Under the pieces are notes generated by a model. It ran no database searches. It had not been told where the DNA came from and worked only from the letters and a program-made list of their open reading frames with translations. Shown piece by piece: positions 25,149-34,376 of a stretch of DNA of 64,000 nucleotides; position 1 is the stretch's first letter, and each line of letters starts with the position of its first letter. Source of the DNA: JAEKNW01 sp963678375 (GTDB lineage: Bacteria; Cloacimonadota; Cloacimonadia; Cloacimonadales; JAFGVF01); NCBI GenBank assembly GCA_963678375.2, contig CAXXQH010000001.1:62001-126000 (forward strand), read 5' to 3'. A program made the position numbers and the translations under genes.

Positions 25149-28112
25149 TTATATTTTAACATAACATAGACCTCTTTTACCATCCATTTTAATAGTCATA
25201 TTTTTCTTTGTTTTTACAAGTTTTACATATCTAGTTTCTTCAACAACTTCAAGTTCGTCTAGCATTTGCCAGTTAACAACATTTTGGTCTTCACCGTACG
25301 GCACTGAAACGTAACCAATGTTCATTGATAATATATTATGGAAGAAATGAGTTCCTTGTGAAGGATCAACTCTAAAGTTTTCTAAGCCAACTTCTACAAT
25401 AAGTTTAGACATTGATATGTTACTAAAAGCTGTTGGAATTCCTAAAAAACGATCTCTAGAACCCCATCGCCCTGGGCCGATAAGAACATAATGCACATTA
25501 GTATCAAGCATCTTTCTATTAATAGAATCTATATCATTCATTATCTCAATTGTCTCAGTATTATCAAAAGCATCTGGCTTTACATAAATAATATGATCTA
25601 GGTCATCTACTATCCCATTACCCATTGAATAATTAGAGAAAATTAAACACTGGTCAGGATTTGCCTCGTGAGAATCAATGACTACATCTTCTGCATTTAT
25701 TGATAGTGGTCTGATCTGTAGTATATAGAAGGTACCTTGTTTGATTTTTTGTTTATTAGGTTGAAGATTAACTGCAAATTCAATTTCTACAGGTACTCCC
25801 ATAGCAACTTCACCAATAGATAAAATATCATTAAGAATGTCTGCTAAAGGAAAACGGTTATATTTAACTATGTTTTCAAAGGTAACCACTGGCATACCTT
25901 CTCCAAACATACCTGAAATAAAGGCTTTGCTGTTATAATCCCAATAAGAAACAAGATCTTTAAGAGCAGGTTTAATATCAGCATTCCTAATTGATATTTT
26001 TTTCAGACATACATCTTCCCCACTTAAGAGATCATAAGAATCATCTGTCAAATCAATAGCATAAAAATCCTTTTGAGAGTTGCCGACTAAATATTCTCCT
26101 GAGACAAGTTCCTTTTTTGGGTATTTAGGACAGAATCTATAAGTATTTTCTCCTTCAACGACAGATTTACCCATACCAACAGCAATTGTAGCAATACCAT
26201 CTGAATTCTCTAAGTCAGATGTAGGATAGAAATTAAAGGATTGAGCAACCCCAGAAAAGTTTGGGAAGTAATAATTACCGAACTTAGAGCCAGTAACTTC
26301 TTGGATAATTACAGCCATTTTCTCTTCAGCTATCATATAGTTTACATTTTCAATATAATCACGGGCTTTTTTAACAAAGATAGAGGAATATACAAGCTTT
26401 ACTGCGTTAGAAAGGTCTTGATATCTTTCATGTATTTTATTTGCATTGTTCGGTAACATATAGGTTGAATAAATTCCTGCAAAGGGTTGAGCCTGAGAAT
26501 CTTCAAGTAAGCTAGAAGATCTTACAGCTAAAGGATTCTTTAGCTCTAAAATAATCTGATAAAGTCTATGTTCAAGCTCTTCCGACAATCTACAAGTTAA
26601 GAAGTACTTCTCAATTTCTTCATCAGGTAATTCTGAAACATCTGCAGTAATATTATTAATTTCTATGAAACTATCAAACTCATTGGTTCCGATAATGCAG
26701 GTTGCAGGAATAGAAATATTAAATTCAGGATATGTTTCGTCAAATTCCATTGAATTAAGTAAGGAATTCATAAAAGCTAGACCTCTCCCCTTTCCTCCAA
26801 GAGATCCTTCTGCTATTTTTACAATTTGATCTTCCAGATTAAACTCTGCATTTTCAAAGTTAATGATTTTACCTCGAGCTCTTAAAGATCTAACCTCTTT
26901 GAAAGTATTAAGTAGGAATTCTCTTAAGTCTGTAATGGAAGAGAATTCACTAGTACCAATAGGTCTGATTTTCTTAGCTACTAAGAACTCTCCATGTGCT
27001 ATTAACCAAGATGAGAAATGATTCCTACGCGAATGAAATAAGAGGCTTATATCAGGAATATCAGTCAAAATGTTCTCAAACTCTTTAAGAGTAGTGGCTT
27101 TACCATACTGGTTTCCTTTTTCGTCCTTAAACACGAAGTCGCCATAACCCAAATTAGTCTTAATGAAATGTTTGAGTTCCTTTATTAAATTTCTATCGTG
27201 TTTTCTAATGAAAGCTGCATTTAACGCTAAGACATTATCTTTATAATCTCTATTTGCAGATTGCATTAAAATTGGTAAGTCTGCATTCATCGACCTAACT
27301 TCTTTTAAGAGTTTAATTCCTGCCCCTAGATATTCATCATTTGCTTTAGGAAAATCAATATCAGAGATTAAACATACTATAAATTCTTGGTATTTATTAT
27401 AAATTTCAATTGCATCTTCATAATTGTTTGCAAGGATTACTTTAGGTCTGGCTCTCATTCTTAAACGTTTATTCATATCATTCATTTCTGTATCAATGAG
27501 TAGCTGAGTTTGTTTCATAATTTCAGCGTAAAGTAAAGGTAAGTAAGAAGAATAAAAGTTTATTGAATCTTCAACTAATAAAATAACTCTAACTAACCCT
27601 ACTTTAGTATCGTAATCGCAATTCCATCTATCTTCAACATATTTAATCATAGCTAAGAATAACTTACTGTCACCATTCCAATAAAAGACATTATCAATAT
27701 GGACCATTTTCTCAGGAAACTTCTTAATAAGGTTGATATCACCTGTATTATTTAGAAGTAAGAGAACAGGTGTATTAGGTGATAATTGCTTAATGGATTT
27801 TGAAAGTTCATAAGGGATTGTTTCTCCAACTCTCATCATGGTAATAACGAGGTCATATTTATGAATAGAAACTTTTTTGAGTGCTTCTTCTTTAGTTGGA
27901 ACTGAAGTAATCCTTGGTATGGTAGTGAGGTTAAGATGTTTGTATTCACCAAAAATTTGTTCAGACAGTCTTCCATCTTGTTCAAAGATATAGGCATCGT
28001 AAAAAGAAGATACCATCAATATATCTTTTACTCTTTTTTTCATTAAGTAATGAAAGTTATCTTCACCAAATTTAAATTTATTATAATGATAATTTAACTG
28101 TTTTAAATCCAT
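25149..28112 (-). CDS. tandem receiver-like domains fused to a PEP/pyruvate-binding (PPDK N-terminal) domain
   Basis: The protein has 987 residues. Residues about 28-165 form a degenerate receiver-like domain (ILMVSSFYDAYIFEQDGRLS). Residues 174-325 form a second receiver with VILLVEDS and a likely phospho-acceptor Asp251 in CLISDIDFP. A linker leads to the ATP-grasp/PEP-synthase N-terminal domain: GSLGGKGRGLAFMNSLL at 436-452, then PLAVRSSSLLEDSQAQPFAG and VEIEFAVNL. The phosphohistidine motif (TSHAAI type) and the PEP-binding barrel of true PEP synthases are absent. The last 130 residues (GPGRWGSRDRFLGIP, DPSQGTHFFHNI) are a distinct conserved tail. It may be a signal-controlled phosphotransferase; activity is unknown. 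Confidence 0.7.
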   Translation of the reverse strand: MDLKQLNYHYNKFKFGEDNFHYLMKKRVKDILMVSSFYDAYIFEQDGRLSEQIFGEYKHLNLTTIPRITSVPTKEEALKKVSIHKYDLVITMMRVGETIPYELSKSIKQLSPNTPVLLLLNNTGDINLIKKFPEKMVHIDNVFYWNGDSKLFLAMIKYVEDRWNCDYDTKVGLVRVILLVEDSINFYSSYLPLLYAEIMKQTQLLIDTEMNDMNKRLRMRARPKVILANNYEDAIEIYNKYQEFIVCLISDIDFPKANDEYLGAGIKLLKEVRSMNADLPILMQSANRDYKDNVLALNAAFIRKHDRNLIKELKHFIKTNLGYGDFVFKDEKGNQYGKATTLKEFENILTDIPDISLLFHSRRNHFSSWLIAHGEFLVAKKIRPIGTSEFSSITDLREFLLNTFKEVRSLRARGKIINFENAEFNLEDQIVKIAEGSLGGKGRGLAFMNSLLNSMEFDETYPEFNISIPATCIIGTNEFDSFIEINNITADVSELPDEEIEKYFLTCRLSEELEHRLYQIILELKNPLAVRSSSLLEDSQAQPFAGIYSTYMLPNNANKIHERYQDLSNAVKLVYSSIFVKKARDYIENVNYMIAEEKMAVIIQEVTGSKFGNYYFPNFSGVAQSFNFYPTSDLENSDGIATIAVGMGKSVVEGENTYRFCPKYPKKELVSGEYLVGNSQKDFYAIDLTDDSYDLLSGEDVCLKKISIRNADIKPALKDLVSYWDYNSKAFISGMFGEGMPVVTFENIVKYNRFPLADILNDILSIGEVAMGVPVEIEFAVNLQPNKQKIKQGTFYILQIRPLSINAEDVVIDSHEANPDQCLIFSNYSMGNGIVDDLDHIIYVKPDAFDNTETIEIMNDIDSINRKMLDTNVHYVLIGPGRWGSRDRFLGIPTAFSNISMSKLIVEVGLENFRVDPSQGTHFFHNILSMNIGYVSVPYGEDQNVVNWQMLDELEVVEETRYVKLVKTKKNMTIKMDGKRGLCYVKI

Positions 28113-28799
28113 TATCCCTTCTTTATATTTTCTTTAATATAATAGTATTTGAATCAGTTAATTTGTCAATATTTTTCTCTAATAGTTTTGGTATGATTAA
28201 TTTAGTTTAGAAATTCTATGTTAATAACGTTTACCTATGTATCCTTAATTGATACAATAAGTTTCTGGAATGCTAGTTAATTGTGCTAATCAAAATAATA
28301 TTGATAATTTAAAGGAAGATTATTAAATTATGGGTAAAACTTATCGTAATCATCTAATGATATAATGTATCACTTAGAAACTGTACTAGTGTTGAATAAT
28401 TTCTAAAAGAGAACTCTTTCAATATTAAAAGTTTTTTTATGGTTACTAAAAATTTTATAAATCAATTATAGACTGTGATATCGCTATTTCAACTAAAAAT
28501 GAACTTATGTCTCAAACCAAGTCTATCAATCAACACTAGAATTAGCTAATGTAACTAAAAAATAATTTGGTAAAAGGATTTTTATGATTATTAATATATT
28601 ATCGTTTTTAATAATCTGTTAACAAACGAACATAGTGTGAAAAATAAATAATTTTTAAATTGTAAAAAATGCCTATTATTAGTGACTTTTTTAGTTACGA
28701 TTACTATTAGCATTATTACATTTTATTAATTATTATTGACACAAATGACAGCATTTCTAAAGTTTGAACTGTCATCAAAAATCAATGAAGGGAGAAAAG
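28113..28799. other. about 690-bp AT-rich intergenic region, no gene seen
   Basis: This stretch lies between divergent genes. No frame has a start, a ribosome-binding site and protein-like content. It contains a TTGACA on the minus strand (28169-28164) that probably drives the receiver/PEP-synthase-like gene, and a TTGACA on the plus strand (28736-28741) before birA. A 10-bp inverted repeat (CTAGTGTTGA at 28386, TCAACACTAG at 28530) is 134 bp apart and may be chance. Confidence 0.55.
28745..28775. promoter_or_regulatory. inverted repeat at the birA promoter, possible operator
   Basis: ATGACAG (28745-28751) pairs with CTGTCAT (28769-28775). It lies 3 bp downstream of the TTGACA at 28736, where it would cover the promoter core. 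It does not match the enterobacterial biotin operator. Autoregulation by the helix-turn-helix of BirA is possible but inferred. Confidence 0.35.
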
Positions 28800-29786
28800 A
28801 TGAACAACAGAAAAACAATATTCAAACTACTTCGTGAAAGTAGTGGCAGATGGGTATCAGGTCAAGCAATTGCTGATGAGTTGGAAATAAGTAGAAATGC
28901 TGTTTCTAAACATGTTAAGCTTATGCGAGATAATGGTGTAAAAATCTTAGCTTCAACAAACAGAGGTTACAGATTCATGGATGCAGAAGATAAAATTTAT
29001 ACTTATGAGATAATCTTGAATGATAAAAAGCAACTTGTAGGAAACAAAATCTTCTTGCATAAGAAATTAGATTCCACAAATGCAGAAGTTGCACGTCAAG
29101 TAATCAAAAAAGAGATTAAAGAAGGTACAGTAGTTATCGCTGAGAGCCAATCAAAAGGCAAAGGAAGAAACGATACTAACTGGATTTCTATCAAAGGAAA
29201 AGGTATTTATTTATCAATTTATCTTAACCCAAGACATGTTTTAGATAAAGTTACTTTAGTAAACTTGATTGCTGGTTACAGTTTTGTTGAGACAATGAAA
29301 GCAATTACAGGTCTTGATGATTTTGAATTAGCATGGCCAAACAACATTACCTATAAAGGTACTAAGTTTGCTGGACTCTTAACCGAGAGCTTCACAGACA
29401 TTGATGGTGTTGGAAAAACTGTTATGGGTTTAGGTGCTTATATCAATTTAAATAGTAAAGAACATGACGCAATTGCTGAAGAAGGTCTTACTTCTCTTAA
29501 TGCAATATGTGATCAGACATTCAATAGAAATGACATAATCTCTAAGTTCTTGAATATTTTCAATGATGAATATATGAAATTCAAGAAAAAAGAAGTCAAT
29601 GAAAATTTAGATCGTTGGGTTCAGTACTTAGATATCCTTAACAAACATGTAAAAGTAGATATTGATGGTATAATCCACAAAGGATATGTTAAAGGAATCA
29701 CAGATAAAGGAAAATTAATCTTCTCATCTGATGAGTATGATAAAGACCTTTATATCAGATATGGTGAATTTATAATTAGCCAATAA
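28800..29786 (+). CDS. birA: bifunctional biotin-protein ligase / biotin operon repressor BirA
   Basis: The protein has about 328 residues. The N-terminal winged helix (residues 1-60, SGQAIADELEISRNAVSKHVKLMRDNG) is followed by the ligase domain with LDSTNAEVAR, the biotinoyl-AMP loop SQSKGKGRNDTNW and the block FELAWPNNITYKGTKFAGLLTE, split here as usual. It attaches biotin to carboxylase carrier proteins and can act as a repressor. The ATG at 28800 is preferred over an upstream TTG because GGGAGAAAAG precedes it. The protein is Lys-rich near the biotin loop (KGKGRND rather than GRGRxGR). Confidence 0.92.
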   Translation: MNNRKTIFKLLRESSGRWVSGQAIADELEISRNAVSKHVKLMRDNGVKILASTNRGYRFMDAEDKIYTYEIILNDKKQLVGNKIFLHKKLDSTNAEVARQVIKKEIKEGTVVIAESQSKGKGRNDTNWISIKGKGIYLSIYLNPRHVLDKVTLVNLIAGYSFVETMKAITGLDDFELAWPNNITYKGTKFAGLLTESFTDIDGVGKTVMGLGAYINLNSKEHDAIAEEGLTSLNAICDQTFNRNDIISKFLNIFNDEYMKFKKKEVNENLDRWVQYLDILNKHVKVDIDGIIHKGYVKGITDKGKLIFSSDEYDKDLYIRYGEFIISQ

Positions 29787-29788
29787 TC

Positions 29789-30910
29789 TTACAACTTGTT
29801 TGACATGATGACACTATAACCTCTTCGTGAGGTTATGGTGGCATTGTCAAATACTTTTAGCATAGCTTTATGAATATGTTTAATATTCTTAGCTACAATA
29901 TATGCCCTCCCCCCTTTCTCTAAATTCTCATAAGCATTATCGATAAACAAGTCAGCAATTCTATAATTTGAGAAATAAGGAGGATTTCCTACGAATAGAC
30001 TAGCCTTATTCTTACATAAACCATCATCACTTAAATGGAATTCACAATTGCTTAAGTCATTATTGACAGCATTTTTTCTTGCACATTCTAGAGCTCTTGC
30101 ATTAGAATCAACAAAAATAGTTTTTTTAGGAGAGTAGTATTTAGCTAATGCTATGCCTACTGTGCCAATTCCACATCCCATATCAATTATTACATCATTA
30201 ATATTAACTTTGACAATATCAATGAGCGCAAGGGCTCCCTGGTCGATTCTGTGGTGGGAAAAAACTCCTGCAACAGAGTAGAAGTTCAATTCAGGTTTCT
30301 CTGGTAGAGATAATTTGTAGGAATCATCGAAACTGATGTGCTCAGGAATATCTACATTCTTCCTTAAGATTAAGACATACTCTGATTTATTATATATTTC
30401 TAAAGTATAACTTATACTATTAGTTCTTAAAAAATCTTCAAACCATTTAACTCTTTTATCACTTGAAATATATACTTTACCCTTCTTTTTTAATGCTCTG
30501 TAGTGTTCTGTAAAGACATCTTGGTAATACTCTTTGCTAAAAGTTGTGCTGTCGATTTGTAAGAAAATCTGACTTAACTTTTTCTCACTTGAAAAACTTG
30601 GAGCACACAGATTATTTAGTTTGGCATTATTATTGACCACATTTTGCTGAACCTGTTTAAAGTAGTGATAGTCGATATTAAGAACATTTATTGAAGACTC
30701 CAAATAAGTTTTTGCTAGAAATATTGGTAAAACACCTGTTCTATTATTTATGAAAAGAGTGTTTGTAAGATCTTTCTCCTTAATATCCTGATTTAATAAG
30801 TTGAACTCAGTTTTGTGAAGTCCCGAGCGTGATATTACTTCTAAATTTATACTTTCAAAAAATTCTGATTTATTTTGTTTTTTACCTGATTCTGTAATTG
30901 TTATTTTCAT
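29789..30910 (-). CDS. RsmC/RlmG-like class I SAM methyltransferase
   Basis: The protein has 373 residues. It is a duplicated Rossmann-type protein. The N-terminal half is degenerate, and the C-terminal half has motif I IDMGCGIGTVGIALAKYY and the N6/N2-guanine signature NPPYFSNY. This matches the architecture of RsmC/RlmG enzymes that make m2G in rRNA. The C-terminus (about the last 20 codons) encodes a strong hairpin in DNA. The gene converges with birA with only 2 bp between stop codons, and lies 2 bp downstream of another methyltransferase gene. Confidence 0.75.
   Translation of the reverse strand: MKITITESGKKQNKSEFFESINLEVISRSGLHKTEFNLLNQDIKEKDLTNTLFINNRTGVLPIFLAKTYLESSINVLNIDYHYFKQVQQNVVNNNAKLNNLCAPSFSSEKKLSQIFLQIDSTTFSKEYYQDVFTEHYRALKKKGKVYISSDKRVKWFEDFLRTNSISYTLEIYNKSEYVLILRKNVDIPEHISFDDSYKLSLPEKPELNFYSVAGVFSHHRIDQGALALIDIVKVNINDVIIDMGCGIGTVGIALAKYYSPKKTIFVDSNARALECARKNAVNNDLSNCEFHLSDDGLCKNKASLFVGNPPYFSNYRIADLFIDNAYENLEKGGRAYIVAKNIKHIHKAMLKVFDNATITSRRGYSVIMSNKL
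29799..29851. terminator. long hairpin inside the methyltransferase 3' end, possible bidirectional terminator
   Basis: The core ATAACCTC/GAGGTTAT with loop TTCGT is extended by an outer, imperfect pair TTTGACA...TGTCAAA. It sits at the convergent ends of birA and the RsmC-like gene, mostly within the last codons of the latter. There is no T-run longer than three, so termination is inferred. Confidence 0.35.
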
Positions 30911-30912
30911 GA

Positions 30913-31722
30913 TTATCCTTGATTATTTTCATTTTTCTTAGAAGCTACTATTAAAATACCATTACCAATTTTATTTGGTCTTGCTTGGTCAATTTTCATT
31001 AAAATAGTGAATATAGGGAACGTTATTAAATAATAGAAGGGTAAGATTAAGTACGCTAGCTTAGATTTTTCTAATAACAAGAGAGGTGTTTTCATAGCTA
31101 TTTTCCAATAAATAGCTCCGAATTTTCCGTAAGAATATTTAGACATTTCAATATTAAAGCCAGCAGTAGTGAGTTTTTCTCTTATGTCACTCATATCATA
31201 ACCAGGTCGAACGTGCTCTTCTGTAAAAGCTGCAGCTTCGTCGAAAGTACTTGGAGTAGAGATAATCAGTTTCCCTTTATTATTAAGAACCTTAGCAAAA
31301 TTTCTTAGTACAGCTCTATCATCTTCTATATGTTCCATAATATCAATTGCTATAATTAAATCATACATTTGATTAGGTGTATAATCCTGCAAATCAGCAC
31401 AGTAATGACTAAACCTTGTATTCTTATCATTCTCTCTAATATAATTATAATATTGCTCAATATAATCTTCTTTAATATCTACAGCAAAGACTTCTGAATT
31501 TGGATAATTTGTTAGCACAAAATCAGTATACTGCAAGTATCCCCCACCTGCGTCGTACATTTTAAAGCTACTTGCTTTATCTGGATATATAGACTGGATA
31601 ATCTTTAAAACATATTGTTGACGTAAAATTAAGCAGTTTAAAGCCTTATAAAATAATTTTCTTAAAGCTGGGATGACATTGATAAAAAAAGCAATTTTAT
31701 CTTTGACAATATCGTATTTCAT
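30913..31722 (-). CDS. class I SAM-dependent methyltransferase
   Basis: The protein has 269 residues. It has motif I YDAGGGYLQYTDFVL (modified from the usual GxGxG), LIIAIDIMEHIEDDRAVLRNF, and a C-terminal hydrophobic stretch (about 205-245: LILPFYYLITFPIFTILMKI) that may be a membrane-associated helix. The small molecule or lipid substrate cannot be told. It is the first gene of a two-gene minus-strand unit, and a promoter is visible at 31751-31780. Confidence 0.7.
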   Translation of the reverse strand: MKYDIVKDKIAFFINVIPALRKLFYKALNCLILRQQYVLKIIQSIYPDKASSFKMYDAGGGYLQYTDFVLTNYPNSEVFAVDIKEDYIEQYYNYIRENDKNTRFSHYCADLQDYTPNQMYDLIIAIDIMEHIEDDRAVLRNFAKVLNNKGKLIISTPSTFDEAAAFTEEHVRPGYDMSDIREKLTTAGFNIEMSKYSYGKFGAIYWKIAMKTPLLLLEKSKLAYLILPFYYLITFPIFTILMKIDQARPNKIGNGILIVASKKNENNQG

Positions 31723-31750
31723 TTTTATGCTCCTAATGTTAGAGATTAAG

Positions 31751-31780
31751 CAATTATCAAAAAACTAAGAATATTGTCAA
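31751..31780 (-). promoter_or_regulatory. predicted promoter for the methyltransferase pair
   Basis: Read on the minus strand: TTGACA (31780-31775), a spacer of 17-18 bp, then ATAATTG. It stands about 30 bp before the start codon at 31722. Confidence 0.45.
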
Positions 31781-31805
31781 ATCTTAAAAATTACAGGAAA
31801 TAATT

Positions 31806-32966
31806 ATGAACATAAAAAGGCTATATGAATTCTTGCTGAGTAAGGAAGCTGAAGAATTTATCAATCATTTAAGTAATAAAGATATTACAAAATTAAATGT
31901 AATTCAAGATTTAAAAACAAGATTTTCAGATTATCCAGTCTCCGAGCTATTAACTCTTATTAGACTAAGAAAGAATGCTGTTAAAAGAATTGAAAACGCA
32001 GATAAATATCTTTTTACAACTAAAGGTGTTGAGCAATCTTCATCTTCTCAAGTAGCAAAATATCATGCTAACATTTTCAGTGAGTGCAAACGAGTAGCTG
32101 ATTTGTGCTGTGGTAATGGTATTGATCTATTACACATAGCTAAAGGAAAAGATCTCGTTTATGCTCTTGATTTATCTAAAACAGCACTTTATTGTAGCAG
32201 ATACAACTGCAAGGTCAATTCCCTTGATAATATTATCTTTATAAATAGCAAAGCAGAAGATTTTTCTCATGAAATAGAGGGAATATTTATAGACCCAGAT
32301 AGACGACCAGAAGAAAGAAGAGTAATAGATGGAGAAGATATATCGCCAAGTTTTGGAGACATAAATAAAATTATCCAAAACTATAAAAATGTTGTTGTGA
32401 AATTATCTCCAGTTTTCGATTATCAATCCGAACACCTCCCTATAGAACATACTTGGGAATTCATTTCAGAAGAAGGTGTACTAAAAGAAATACTGTTATG
32501 CACAGGAATCTTTGCTAGTAAAAATATTCAACGAAAAGCTGTTTTATTACCTGAGAATGTTTTTATCCAAAACAGTAAAAGTGTTGAGGTCTCAGAAATT
32601 AAAAAATTTATTTATGATATTGATCCAGCAATTATAAGAAGTGGATTAGTACAAGATCTAGCTGCAACCGTTTCTGCTAAGCTTATTAATAAGCATTTAG
32701 CAATACTCACATCTGATAGGTTAATTGATTCAAAATTCTTGACCACTTATAAAGTTATTGATATATTCCATTACAATAGGAAATCATTACAAAAATTTGT
32801 TAAAACAAATGAAATTGGTAATCTAGTTGTTAAGGTAAAAGGTTTTCCAGATAGACCAAACCAAGTTCTAAATAGATTAAAGCTCAAGGGGAAAAATAAG
32901 AGTATAGTCTACTTAATACGTATGGATAAGGAGTTTCTATCAGTAATAATTGAGAGAATATCATAA
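31806..32966 (+). CDS. SAM methyltransferase with THUMP-like C-terminal domain
   Basis: The protein has 386 residues. An N-terminal helical region is followed by a methyltransferase core with VADLCCGNGIDLLHIA (motif I), YALDLSKTALYCSRYN and FIDPDRRPEERR, and a C-terminal THUMP-like domain (IFHYNRKSLQKFV, NLVVKVKGFPDRPNQVLNRL). This is the known but functionally undescribed family of class I methyltransferases with a THUMP-like tail, thought to act on RNA. A good ribosome-binding site (CAGGAAA) precedes the ATG. It is divergent from the methyltransferase pair to its left. Confidence 0.72.
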   Translation: MNIKRLYEFLLSKEAEEFINHLSNKDITKLNVIQDLKTRFSDYPVSELLTLIRLRKNAVKRIENADKYLFTTKGVEQSSSSQVAKYHANIFSECKRVADLCCGNGIDLLHIAKGKDLVYALDLSKTALYCSRYNCKVNSLDNIIFINSKAEDFSHEIEGIFIDPDRRPEERRVIDGEDISPSFGDINKIIQNYKNVVVKLSPVFDYQSEHLPIEHTWEFISEEGVLKEILLCTGIFASKNIQRKAVLLPENVFIQNSKSVEVSEIKKFIYDIDPAIIRSGLVQDLAATVSAKLINKHLAILTSDRLIDSKFLTTYKVIDIFHYNRKSLQKFVKTNEIGNLVVKVKGFPDRPNQVLNRLKLKGKNKSIVYLIRMDKEFLSVIIERIS

Positions 32967-33414
32967 ACAAACTTAAGAGTATCTTTATATAAGTATGAAG
33001 AAAATGACGAACAATATTTATTTTTCTGATTGCAAACATTTCAATGTTTAGATAGTCTTTTAATTGACGGTTACTCCTTTATTGCTACTATCGTCATAAA
33101 GTCCTAGAAAATTATAGAGATAATAATAAGGAAGGATTAATTAGAAATCTATTTCCATAATATATATTGTATTAGGACTAAGATGTAAACAAAAAGCTCT
33201 TTTAATCTAGCTTCACATATACCAACTAGAATTCCATTACTAAGAAGCAAAAGAAATTACTTTAACATATACACGACAGAATAAATAGATACATTTAAAA
33301 TAACTAAGGCGTAAGAAAACTTACGCCTCAGTATATAATATTCTCAATTATCTAGTATTCTATAGAATAATTTAATTACCTAATAGGTTACCTGTGCTAA
33401 TTGGATTTTATTTT
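32967..33414. other. 448-bp intergenic region between convergent genes
   Basis: No gene is visible. The right part holds the terminator of the kor operon (33307-33328). Near 33068-33096 is a weak palindrome (GACGGTTACT...CTATCGTC) that may be a decayed relative of the repeat at 4954. Confidence 0.5.
33307..33328 (-). terminator. terminator of the kor-epimerase operon
   Basis: A perfect 9-bp stem (AGGCGTAAG/CTTACGCCT) with a 4-nt loop lies 87 bp beyond the epimerase stop. On the minus strand it is followed by TAGTTATTTT, a moderate T-run. Confidence 0.6.
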
Positions 33415-33816
33415 CTAGTGTTTATCTTTGCATAGTTCAACAAGAACACCTTTAGTTGATTTCGGATGCAAAAAGGCTATATCTGCACCATGAGCACCAG
33501 GTCTTGGTTCTTTATCAATTAATTTGAACCCTTTATCTGACTTCTCTTGTAGCTCAGCCTTTAAGTCATCAACTCCTAAAGCTATATGTTGAATTCCTTC
33601 ACCTTTCTTTTCAATGAATTTTGCAATTGGACTATCTTCAGATGTTGCTGCTAATAGCTCAATTCTGGTATCACCAACAGTAAAAAAAGCTACTTTAAGT
33701 TTCTGAGAGGGGACTTCTTCAGTTGAATCTAAAGTTAACCCTAAATCCTCATACATTTTTATTGCTTCATCAAGATCTTTTACTGCAATTCCAATATGAC
33801 TTAAATTCTTAATCAT
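33415..33816 (-). CDS. mce: methylmalonyl-CoA epimerase
   Basis: The protein has 133 residues, the usual length. It is a vicinal-oxygen-chelate protein with two beta-alpha-beta repeats. The opening LSHIGIAVKDLDEAIKMYED, the second metal His in IQHIALGVDDL and the terminal Glu in GVLVELCKD supply the metal ligands. It interconverts the two methylmalonyl-CoA epimers, so it works with MutAB. It is the last gene of the kor operon, 5 bp after korC, which links 2-oxoglutarate oxidation to the propionate route. Confidence 0.93.
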   Translation of the reverse strand: MIKNLSHIGIAVKDLDEAIKMYEDLGLTLDSTEEVPSQKLKVAFFTVGDTRIELLAATSEDSPIAKFIEKKGEGIQHIALGVDDLKAELQEKSDKGFKLIDKEPRPGAHGADIAFLHPKSTKGVLVELCKDKH

Positions 33817-33821
33817 AAGAT

Positions 33822-34376
33822 TTATCCCTTGTATTCATCAGCAAGCTTGAAACCAAGCTTCATAGCTTTGATATTTAAATCAACAAAAGCAGGTTTAACT
33901 GAAGAGCGAATAGCAGATTCTAATGATTCTACAGTAACAACTCCAGTTACTTTTACAACAAATGCTAAGGATAAAATATTGGTTGGTATTTCTGTTCCAA
34001 GTTCCTTTTGAGCAATTTCTGTAAAAGGTACTTCATAAGTATTATCATTAACGATTGAGATGTTCTTTACATGACTTGTATCGCAAATTAAAACACCTTC
34101 ACGTTTTAAATCAAAGATATATTTGTCACAAGCTTCTTGAGTTAGAGAAAGCAATATATCAAGACTTGTTGCTTCAGGATAATTAATATCTTGATTAGAA
34201 ATAACAACGTCTGCTTTTGAGTAACCACCGCGTGATTCTGGTCCATAAGATTGAGTTTGAGTAACATTAAGTCCATCTTCAACAGCAGCCTTAGCCAAAG
34301 TAATTCCCGCAAGAATCAATCCTTGTCCACCACTACCACTGAATCTAATCTCTTTGATCATTTTCTTTTTACTCAT
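33822..34376 (-). CDS. korC: 2-oxoglutarate-type ferredoxin oxidoreductase gamma subunit
   Basis: The protein has 184 residues with the PF01558 pattern: EIRFSGSGGQGLILAGITLAKA, split by the usual glycine loop, and QSYGPESRGGYSKADVVIS. It overlaps the beta-subunit gene by one base and precedes the epimerase. It is a paralogue of the gamma subunit at 17052 but clearly distinct in sequence (PESRGGYS rather than PEMRGGTA). Confidence 0.88.
   Translation of the reverse strand: MSKKKMIKEIRFSGSGGQGLILAGITLAKAAVEDGLNVTQTQSYGPESRGGYSKADVVISNQDINYPEATSLDILLSLTQEACDKYIFDLKREGVLICDTSHVKNISIVNDNTYEVPFTEIAQKELGTEIPTNILSLAFVVKVTGVVTVESLESAIRSSVKPAFVDLNIKAMKLGFKLADEYKG

Noticed and set aside
28386..28539. 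10-bp inverted repeat 134 bp apart, possible mobile-element ends
   Set aside because: No transposase remnant lies between the arms and no target duplication is visible; ten bases may pair by chance in AT-rich DNA.
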